A stretch of DNA of 64,000 bases from Acidobacteriaceae bacterium (lineage in GTDB: Bacteria > Acidobacteriota > Terriglobia > Terriglobales > Acidobacteriaceae), in assembly GCA_003138515.1 (NCBI GenBank), contig PLGG01000081.1, forward strand, positions 1 through 64,000. The letters are read 5' to 3'. Shown here piece after piece: positions 54,130 to 60,190 of this stretch (its first letter is position 1; the number at the start of each line of letters is the position of its first letter). The translations under genes and the position numbers were made by a program. Under the pieces are notes generated by a model. The model was not told where the DNA came from. It saw only the letters and a list, made by a program, of their open reading frames with translations, and did not search any database.

Positions 54130-54291
54130 TTATTCGACCGTTTCAATCTCCTCCGCCGTTGGTCCGTAGAGTTCGTAAATCTGGTCTGTAGCGTTTGCTG
54201 AGGTCACCGGACAGGTGGCAGGGGAATCGCCTAGCCCCAAAACGTAGGCAGTTGCGGGGGGTAACCCGCAAAGGCTATCGTAGATTGACAT
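54130..54291 (-). pseudogene. Probable remnant of a DNA methyltransferase C-terminus
   Basis: ATG 54291 to TAA 54130 encodes 53 residues ending SANATDQIYELYGPTAEEIE. The ending resembles the C-terminal IYELYGLTxEEIxIVE motif of type I/IIG restriction-modification methylases. The first 30 residues (SIYDSLCGLPPATAYVLGLG) do not. No catalytic methylase motif is present, so this is a fragment rather than a working enzyme, or a small unrelated gene. Confidence 0.45.
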
Positions 54292-54297
54292 TTCGGT

Positions 54298-54600
54298 CTA
54301 TTTCGGCCTGCGAGCGAATCGCGCCTGGAGGTCGGAATAAGGGACCGAAGGAACCTTCTTAAAGGCGTCTGCAAACGCCCGGTTCTCGCTTAGAGAAGAC
54401 GAAGGTTCTACCGCTAATCTTGGCCCACGGCGTGCCGACGGTTTCTTCACGGGAGCCTCGGCGCGTGTCGGGTGCGTTCCCACAGATTGGAGCGTACCCC
54501 GATGGTGTGCCCAAGCCAACCGCTGCTCGTACCTACTGAGGCTAGCAATTACGTCATGATCAAGCGACTCGAACTGAGGAATTTTAGGTGCTTCCAGCAT
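54298..54600 (-). CDS. Hypothetical protein, overlapping the ATPase start
   Basis: The 100-residue frame (FESLDHDVIASLSRYEQRLAWAHH, then a basic KKPSARRG linker) has plausible composition and no family I recognise. It lies 6 bp upstream of the remnant gene in the same direction, suggesting they were transcribed together. Its first 45 bp overlap, antisense, the start of the ATPase gene, so at least one of the two starts may be wrong. Confidence is low. Confidence 0.4.
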   Translation of the reverse strand: MLEAPKIPQFESLDHDVIASLSRYEQRLAWAHHRGTLQSVGTHPTRAEAPVKKPSARRGPRLAVEPSSSLSENRAFADAFKKVPSVPYSDLQARFARRPK

Positions 54601-55602
54601 CTGGATCTTTCTCTTAAACAGTTCAACATTGTCGTAGGTGAAAGTGGCAGCGGAAAGACCGCTCTACTTGAATCAATCTTCCTCTTGGCTGGCGGTTCTC
54701 CGGAAATCTATTTTCGTATTCGACAGTGGAGAGGCTTTTCGCGAAGCCTTAATCTTACCGGCTACAGAGAATCCTACCGGTCCATATTTCGAGACTTGTT
54801 TTATAACTTCGACTCGGACAATGGCGCGATTCTCAGCTTCGAGGACGACCGAACAGGCTCAAGAAAACTCGAAATCGCATACTCGGATTCGGCAATATCC
54901 GGACTAGACTTAGAAGGGTCAGAACCCCACGCCTTCACTCTTTCTCCGATCAATTTTAAGTGGATTGTCGAGGGTCGAGTCCATAACACCTCAGCGTCCA
55001 TTAAAGAAGGAAAGTTTACATTCGAGGGTACCGCTCCCGTTGCCCCCTTGGTTTACTACAACTCAGTCAATGTGTCTTCATTTGAGAACAGCTCTGCCTT
55101 TTCGGCGCTAAATCAAAAATTCAGAGCTACGCCCTTGATCGCGGTGATTGCTGAAATATATCCACAGGTGAAGGATATTTCGCTGGAACTCATCGCTGGC
55201 GATGCGACCTTATGCGTTGCTACTCTCCTCGATGAACGTCTACCCTTGGGCGACCTTTCCGGAGGAGTCGCAAAATTCGTTTCTCTTGCCCTCGGGATTC
55301 TTGCGAATCCTAAGGGAACTATCATCGTGGATGAATTTGAGTCAGGCTTCTATTATCGCAACATACCGACAGTTTGGAAGGCGCTCGTGAAGCTCGCTAC
55401 ACAAGAACAGGTACAACTCGTTGTTTCGACCCATAGCTATGAGTTCCTGAAAGCTGCTTCTCCCGTGCTCGCGTCGAATGGAATATCGAAGAATTCTCAG
55501 TTGCTCCGCGCGGAAATAAATAAAGTCGGTGAGCATGTGATCAGGAAGATTCCAGCCGATGCGTTCGAAGCTGCTACAAGCCAAGATTTTGAAGTGCGGT
55601 AG
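54556..55602 (+). CDS. AAA-type ATPase of a two-gene candidate defence module
   Basis: The 348-residue protein has an SMC/RecF/OLD-like ATPase start (IKRLELRNFRCFQHLDLSL), a Walker A (GESGSGKTALLESIFLL near residue 35), a signature LGDLSGGVAKFVSLALGIL near residue 232 and a Walker B with Glu (GTIIVDEFESGF near 260), followed by the H-motif VVSTHSYEFL. It resembles the AAA_15/AAA_21 ATPases of OLD, Gabija and PARIS systems. AT-rich codon use and a nearby tRNA point to horizontal transfer. The TOPRIM-like gene follows immediately. Confidence 0.88.
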   Translation: MIKRLELRNFRCFQHLDLSLKQFNIVVGESGSGKTALLESIFLLAGGSPEIYFRIRQWRGFSRSLNLTGYRESYRSIFRDLFYNFDSDNGAILSFEDDRTGSRKLEIAYSDSAISGLDLEGSEPHAFTLSPINFKWIVEGRVHNTSASIKEGKFTFEGTAPVAPLVYYNSVNVSSFENSSAFSALNQKFRATPLIAVIAEIYPQVKDISLELIAGDATLCVATLLDERLPLGDLSGGVAKFVSLALGILANPKGTIIVDEFESGFYYRNIPTVWKALVKLATQEQVQLVVSTHSYEFLKAASPVLASNGISKNSQLLRAEINKVGEHVIRKIPADAFEAATSQDFEVR

Positions 55603-55614
55603 GGAGATGAGAAA

Positions 55615-56316
55615 ATTGCGCCACCGATCGTAATTGGCCCATACGTTGTCCTTGGTGAAGGCGATAGAGATAAGGCCTTTTTGGAGAACCTCTGCATCGC
55701 TAGGGGAATCGCAGGATTAACTATCGGGTTCGTGGGAGGGAATGCGGGTTTTGGGAAATACCTCTTGGGCATGTCTGCGGTACCTGCGTTCGCACAATGC
55801 CAAGCTATCTTGTTGATGAGCGATAATGACGAAGCTCCCGACGACTCATTTGAAGCTATTCGAACTCAGCTTAAAGATAGTGGATTTCAGTTTCCAACCC
55901 ATCCCCTTGAGGTCGCACGAAAGCAAGGAATGCCAGATATTGCAGTCCTCATGCAGCCTCATCCAGCGCAAGGGCACGATTCGCGTGGCTGTCTGGAGAC
56001 CCTATTAATTCCGGCTATGCAGGCGGCGAATCCAACGCAGGCAACCTGTGTGGACCAAATGCTGGCCTGCGCTGGGGTAGGAGGATGGAAGGACAAAGGT
56101 GCCCGCGACAAAGCTAAAGTTCGCATCCTAATCTCCGCCGTTTACGAGCCTGATCCAATGCACGGACTGTTTCTTTGCTTCGCGCCTGCGAAGGGGCTCA
56201 TCCCATTGAATGATCCGGCATTTAACGAGACAGCTTTGGTTCTTCAACACTTCACTGCTTGGGTCGCCTCAAACGTAAAATCGTGGGCCGATTGGCGAAA
56301 GGCTCAAGGCATTTAG
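55615..56316 (+). CDS. TOPRIM-like (DUF3226-type) protein, unusual start
   Basis: The frame reads IGPYVVLGEGDRDKAFLENL near the N-terminus (a TOPRIM-like Glu) and ILLMSDNDEAPDDSFEAI (Asp residues) in the middle, then GHDSRGCLETLLIPAM and the C-terminal EPDPMHGLF. This matches the DUF3226 pattern. The conserved start lies in a frame with no ATG, GTG or TTG before TTG 55681; an ATT at 55615 has AGGGAG 8 nt upstream. Alternatively a base is missing in the AAAA run after ATG 55607. Together with the ATPase it may form an anti-phage pair. Confidence 0.75.
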   Translation: MAPPIVIGPYVVLGEGDRDKAFLENLCIARGIAGLTIGFVGGNAGFGKYLLGMSAVPAFAQCQAILLMSDNDEAPDDSFEAIRTQLKDSGFQFPTHPLEVARKQGMPDIAVLMQPHPAQGHDSRGCLETLLIPAMQAANPTQATCVDQMLACAGVGGWKDKGARDKAKVRILISAVYEPDPMHGLFLCFAPAKGLIPLNDPAFNETALVLQHFTAWVASNVKSWADWRKAQGI

Positions 56317-56325
56317 AACGAGAAA

Positions 56326-56348
56326 GAGCCGCCCCTTCTGGGCGGCTC
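56326..56348 (-). terminator. Hairpin between the island and the tRNA gene
   Basis: GAGCCGCCC and GGGCGGCTC form a perfect 9-bp stem around a 5-nt loop. On the minus strand it is followed by TTTCTC, so it can end the tRNA transcript. It also lies 9 bp after the TOPRIM gene stop on the plus strand, without a T run there. Confidence 0.75.
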
Positions 56349-56351
56349 CCC

Positions 56352-56439
56352 AATACCGTGGGGGATTCGAACCCCCGATTCGGCAAAGCCGAATAGCCAA
56401 TTATCAGTCGGCCCCCTTCAGCCACTCGGGCAACGGTCC
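56352..56439 (-). tRNA. Serine-type tRNA with apparent GAT anticodon
   Basis: The 88-nt minus-strand sequence folds as a class II tRNA: D arm CCCGAGTGGCTGAAGGG, a 7-bp variable-arm stem ATTCGGC/GCCGAAT, and T arm GGGGGTTCGAATCCCCC. The anticodon stem GCCGA/TTGGC encloses CTGATAA, whose anticodon is GAT (Ile), one base from the CTGCTAA loop of tRNA-Ser(GCT). In the acceptor stem pair 2-71 is G-A and 1-72 is G-T, and no CCA is encoded. It may be a degenerate or integration-altered tRNA-Ser rather than a working isoleucine tRNA. Confidence 0.75.
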
Positions 56440-56560
56440 GAAGCCACTGATCTAACAACGATCAGCGCTCGTCACAGTATGCTGCTTGGTTACCCTTATT
56501 ACAAGACAGTTTGCCCTTTTCGGCCCGGCTGAGGCCGTGCCCTGATACAGAGCGAAAGGC

Positions 56561-56626
56561 AACCGCAGGTCCTTCGACTTCGGTCGCCTCGGCGACCTCC
56601 GCTCAGGATGACAAATGTGGGGTGGT
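56561..56626. repeat. Dispersed hairpin repeat (HPERR-type)
   Basis: The segment contains CCTTCGACTTCGGTCGCC, a GGTCGCC/GGCGACC hairpin and CTCAGGATGACAAATG. It matches a dispersed intergenic repeat I know from acidobacterial and other genomes, whose reverse translation gives spurious CHPERR peptides. It lies between the tRNA and the VOC gene. Confidence 0.7.
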
Positions 56627-56702
56627 GGGCGAACGCCGGTTTGCGCGGGGCTCCTCAAGCGATTTAATGTTATCTCGCTCTAGAAATCGTGAGGGAATCG
56701 CA

Positions 56703-57653
56703 ATGCAAATCAGAACTCTTCTTGTTGCACTCGTGGCGGCCTCGGTTGTGACCGCTGCCGCAGCGGCGGCTGGACAATACGGGCCGAAGTCGGCGCCGGT
56801 GCGGCCCAAGATCACAGGCATCTCGCATCTGGCTGTTTACACTTCCGACGCGGCGGCGACCGAGCACTTTTACACCGTGTCGGTTGGCGCGGTGAAGCAG
56901 GCCGATCCTGAGAATCCGCTGGGCGTGCGGTATATGTTGAGCGCAACTCAGTTTGTGGAAGTGCTGCCGCTGCCTGCGGGACAGGGCATCAACCGCCTGG
57001 ATCACGCTGCCCTGAATACGGAGAACGCCGACGGGATGCGGAAGTATCTCGCGGCCAAGGGATGGAAGACGCCCTCGAAGGTGACGCGCGGCGCGGACGG
57101 CAGCCGCTGGTTCGACGTGCTCGATCCCGAAGGCAACACCATTCAATTTATTCAGCTGCCGGCGGACGCGAAGCCGGTGGATGCGCCGAGCGCCATCGGC
57201 CATCACATCATCCATGTGGGCCTGCTGGTGCACGATCGCGCGGCTGAGGACAAGTTCTACCGCGACCTGCTAGACTTCAAGCCGTATTGGTGGGGCGGGC
57301 GCGAGGGCAAAGTGGAGTGGGTGAGCCAGCAGGTTCCTGACGCGCACGACTGGATTGAGTACATGCTTGCGGCGGGGCCGGGGAAAGGCATTCCTGCGGA
57401 CATGACGCAGCAAACGCTGGGCGTGCTGGACCATTTCTCGATTGGAGTGGCCTCGGTTCCTGACGCGTACAAAGTGCTGGTGGATGGGAATCGGCTGAGC
57501 GGACGCCACGACCAGGCGCCGAAGATCGGGCTTGACGGGAAGTACCAGTTCAATTTGTACGATCCGGATGGGACGCGCGTGGAGACGATGAACTTCCATG
57601 CGACGGAGAAGCCGTGCTGCTCGGAGTTCACGGCGGACGATCCGGCGGAATAA
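56703..57653 (+). CDS. Secreted VOC-family protein (two domains)
   Basis: The 316-residue protein has a signal peptide (LLVALVAASVVTAAAAAAG) and two vicinal-oxygen-chelate (glyoxalase/dioxygenase fold) halves: SHLAVYTSDAAATEHFYTVSVG with DVLDPEGNTIQFIQLP, and IIHVGLLVHDRAAEDKFYRDLL with NLYDPDGTRVETM. His and Glu metal ligands are plausible in both. The substrate is unknown. ATG 56703 is preferred; the frame upstream runs through the dispersed repeat. Confidence 0.85.
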   Translation: MQIRTLLVALVAASVVTAAAAAAGQYGPKSAPVRPKITGISHLAVYTSDAAATEHFYTVSVGAVKQADPENPLGVRYMLSATQFVEVLPLPAGQGINRLDHAALNTENADGMRKYLAAKGWKTPSKVTRGADGSRWFDVLDPEGNTIQFIQLPADAKPVDAPSAIGHHIIHVGLLVHDRAAEDKFYRDLLDFKPYWWGGREGKVEWVSQQVPDAHDWIEYMLAAGPGKGIPADMTQQTLGVLDHFSIGVASVPDAYKVLVDGNRLSGRHDQAPKIGLDGKYQFNLYDPDGTRVETMNFHATEKPCCSEFTADDPAE

Positions 57654-57654
57654 A

Positions 57655-57730
57655 GACAGCGGAGTTAGCGGGGCTAGCGGGGTTGGCGTGCGCTGCGCGC
57701 ACATGGCGAGTTGGCGGGGCTAGCGGGATC
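57655..57730. repeat. Tandem GTTAGCGGGGCTAGC words
   Basis: Words of GGAGTTAGCGGGGCTAGCGG repeat several times, including GTTGGCGTGCGCTGCGCGC at 57682-57700, which recurs exactly at 60151-60169. The same words occur after zapA (63248-63290). No coding is supported. Confidence 0.65.
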
Positions 57731-57852
57731 CGAGTCGCGCGAAATCTTTGCCTACGGTATACTGTTGATGGCCCAAAGAAGCAGGGAAGTCCCTGTCTAT
57801 GAGGCCGATGGCTGGGCGGTTCCCGCGTGGCCAAACGAGAAAACGAGACAAA

Positions 57853-58050
57853 ATGCCAAAGTTGAAAACTCATACGGGCGCGGCTAAGCGCTTCAGCAAG
57901 ACCGGCACCGGAAAGATCAAGCGGGGCCAGACGAAGACGCGGCACATCCTTACGTCGAAGAAGCAAAAGACCAAGCGGAAGCTGGGCAAGTCTGTGCTGG
58001 TTTCTGACGGCGACTACTTGAAGGTAGCGCGCATGATTCCCTACGCCTGA
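57853..58050 (+). CDS. rpmI: 50S ribosomal protein bL35
   Basis: The 65-residue basic protein has the bL35 signature [20 protein letters not shown] and the C-terminal [12 protein letters not shown]. It is a component of the large subunit. infC, usually upstream, is not here. The leader contains no clear L20-type autoregulatory fold that I can verify. ATG 57853 follows a purine-rich AAACGAGACAA. Confidence 0.97.
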   Translation: MPKLKTHTGAAKRFSKTGTGKIKRGQTKTRHILTSKKQKTKRKLGKSVLVSDGDYLKVARMIPYA

Positions 58051-58369
58051 CCACCTGCGGTGGGGCGGACCTTTGGATTAGGTTCGTGCTGCTGCTATTG
58101 ATGGGCCGAGACAGAATTTGGCCCCCGCAGCTTGCGGAAAGCGTTCCGGAGCGGCGAGAGATCAGGCTTGACGAGAGCGAGTGAAGAGGTTGACAGCCGT
58201 CCAAAAATGTGATGGCCTCCTGCCTCCAGCCGCGCAACTAAAACCAGCTTTTGGCTTCCAGCTTTCGGCTTCTAGTTCATCGTGGGTTGGCTGGATTTTT
58301 TGGGCCTCCCGCGGAGTCCGGAATCGAAGGGCGGGTAGCTGATGGCTGAGGCACAAAAAGGAGAAATAC
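58051..58369. other. Long rpmI-rplT spacer
   Basis: The two genes are separated by 319 bp, whereas they usually lie close together. The gap holds imperfect CTTTTGGCTTCCAGC words (58243-58275) and no supported gene. It may contain an independent rplT promoter or an L20 binding site; neither is proven. Confidence 0.55.
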
Positions 58370-58792
58370 ATGCCCCGCGTAAAACGCAGTACGAAGCGGA
58401 ATGACCGGCGCAAGAAGATTCTGAAGCGCGCCAGCGGTTATTTCCTGACCAAATCAAAGCTCTACCAGGCGGCCCAGGAGGCCGTGGAGCGCGGCCTGAA
58501 GTTTGCTTATACGGGCCGGCGGCTGAAGAAGCGCCAGTACCGCTCGCTGTGGATTGTGCGCATTGCAGCAGCGTGCAAGCTGAACGGAACCAGCTACTCG
58601 CAGTTCATCAGCGGACTGAAGAAGGCCGGCGTGGAGCTGGACCGCAAGATTCTGGCCGACATTGCCGTGCATGACGCGGCTGGGTTTACCAAGCTGGTGG
58701 AGCAGGCCAAGGCGGCACAGCCGCCGAAGGCGAAGGCAGAGAAGCCCAAGGTAGCAAAGCCGGCAAAGGTCAGGGCGACGCAGGAAGCTTGA
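58370..58792 (+). CDS. rplT: 50S ribosomal protein bL20 with a C-terminal extension
   Basis: The core matches bL20: [63 protein letters not shown]. This assembly protein binds 23S rRNA. At 140 residues it is about 20 longer than usual because of an Ala/Lys/Pro-rich tail ([17 protein letters not shown]). GGAG precedes ATG 58370. Confidence 0.96.
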   Translation: MPRVKRSTKRNDRRKKILKRASGYFLTKSKLYQAAQEAVERGLKFAYTGRRLKKRQYRSLWIVRIAAACKLNGTSYSQFISGLKKAGVELDRKILADIAVHDAAGFTKLVEQAKAAQPPKAKAEKPKVAKPAKVRATQEA

Positions 58793-58805
58793 ACCGGATT
58801 GCTCT

Positions 58806-58848
58806 CCCACCCTTTCCGCGAAGGACGCGGAGAGGATGGGGCACCCAA
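58806..58848. repeat. Dispersed repeat with GGATGGGGCACCC
   Basis: CCACCCTTTCCGCG pairs imperfectly with CGCGGAGAGGATGGGG, ending GGGGCACCCAAG. A related copy occurs at 63358-63402 (GGATGCGGCACCCATTC). This resembles a dispersed hairpin repeat known in acidobacterial intergenic regions. Confidence 0.6.
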
Positions 58849-58875
58849 GATTGAAATATGACTGGCGGAAAAAGC

Positions 58876-58903
58876 GGCCCGGAGTTCGAAAGGACTCCGG
58901 GCC
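58876..58903. terminator. Hairpin before pheS
   Basis: GGCCCGGAGT and ACTCCGGGCC form a perfect 10-bp stem. The run AAAAAG lies on the left, so it resembles an intrinsic terminator read on the minus strand; on the plus strand no T run follows. It could end rplT transcription only weakly. Confidence 0.55.
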
Positions 58904-59032
58904 GTGGTGCGTTTGGCGGGCACTTTCCACTGTTATCGCGTTGTCGCCCAAGTCTGGTGCTGCCGATGTTCTGAGGCACGCGCGAATGCGCACGCGGCTG
59001 CCCCACGCTGTGGTTTATCCTGCTCTTTGCAC

Positions 59033-60139
59033 ATGACGAACGAAGCGATACCTAATCTGACAGCGTTTGACGATACCGCGCTGGACAAGGCGTTTGCTGC
59101 GCTTGAGGCGCAGGCACGGGAGTCTGCGGCCGGGCTGGATAGCGAGGCGGATGTGGAAGCGTTTCGCCTGGAATGGCTGGGGCGGAAGCAGGGGCGGCTG
59201 AACGAAGTTTCGGGCCGATGGTTGAAAGCGGCTCCGCCGGAGGCGAAGAAGGCGCTGGGCGTGCGCTTCAACGCGCTGAAGGAAGTGGTGGAGGGGCTGC
59301 TGGATGCGGCGCTGGCAGGCGGCCCGGGAGATGCTGCGCTGAAGGCCGAGGCCATCGACATCACGCTGCCGGGAACGCGGCGGCTAACCGGCGCCGAGCA
59401 TCCGATTACCCGAACGATGAATGAGATTGTGGGTGTGTTTGCGGCGCTGGGCTATTCGGTGGGCGTGGGGCCGGAGGTCGAGACCGACTACTACAACTTC
59501 GAGAGCATGAATTTTCCGCCGGGCCATCCGGCGCGCGACACGCAGGACACGCTGGTGGTTGCGGGGCAGGATCGCAAGCCGTTGCGCGACCGGCTGCTGC
59601 TGCGCACGCACACTTCGCCGGTGCAGATGCGGACGATGGAACAGCAGCCGCCACCGGTGAGGATCGTGATTCCGGGCAAGGTGCACCGCAACGACGCGGC
59701 CGACGCGACGCACTCGCCGATATTCCATCAAGTCGAGGGGCTGTGCGTGGACGCGAACATCACCTTCAGCGATTTGAAGGGCACGCTCGACCATGCGATG
59801 AAGGCGCTGTTCGGGTCGGCGGTGAAGACGCGGTTCTTTCCGTCGTTTTTCCCGTTCACAGAGCCGAGTGCCGATGTGCAGATCAGTTGCATTTTCTGCG
59901 GCGGCAAGGGCTGTAGGAAATGTAAGCAGTCGGGGTGGATTGAGCTGCTTGGCTGCGGCATGGTGGACCCCGCGGTGTTCGCGTTCGCGGCGGAAAAGCA
60001 GCCGGCCTACGACGCGAAGCAGATTTCGGGATTCGCGTTCGGCATGGGCGTGGAGCGGATCGCGATGATGAAGTACGGGATCAGCGAGATCGGCAGCTTT
60101 TTTGCAGGGGATATGCGGTTTCTAAGTCAGTTTGTTTGA
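59033..60139 (+). CDS. pheS: Phenylalanine-tRNA ligase, alpha subunit
   Basis: This is the catalytic alpha subunit of the heterotetrameric enzyme. The 368-residue protein has an N-terminal coiled coil, class II motif regions (VGPEVETDYYNFESMNFPPGHPARD; RTHTSPVQMRTM) and the C-terminal signature GCGMVDPAVF, GFAFGMGVERIAMMKYGI. ATG 59033 starts the conserved part; the upstream frame is not conserved. pheT follows after 51 bp. Confidence 0.97.
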   Translation: MTNEAIPNLTAFDDTALDKAFAALEAQARESAAGLDSEADVEAFRLEWLGRKQGRLNEVSGRWLKAAPPEAKKALGVRFNALKEVVEGLLDAALAGGPGDAALKAEAIDITLPGTRRLTGAEHPITRTMNEIVGVFAALGYSVGVGPEVETDYYNFESMNFPPGHPARDTQDTLVVAGQDRKPLRDRLLLRTHTSPVQMRTMEQQPPPVRIVIPGKVHRNDAADATHSPIFHQVEGLCVDANITFSDLKGTLDHAMKALFGSAVKTRFFPSFFPFTEPSADVQISCIFCGGKGCRKCKQSGWIELLGCGMVDPAVFAFAAEKQPAYDAKQISGFAFGMGVERIAMMKYGISEIGSFFAGDMRFLSQFV

Positions 60140-60190
60140 TCGTTTCGCAAGTTGGCGTGCGCTGCGCGCTGACTTGAGTACGGGAGTTCG

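Noticed and set aside
57745-57852. L20-type leader and promoter before rpmI
   Set aside because: A TATACT hexamer is present, but there is no matching -35, and no L20 leader fold could be verified by eye.
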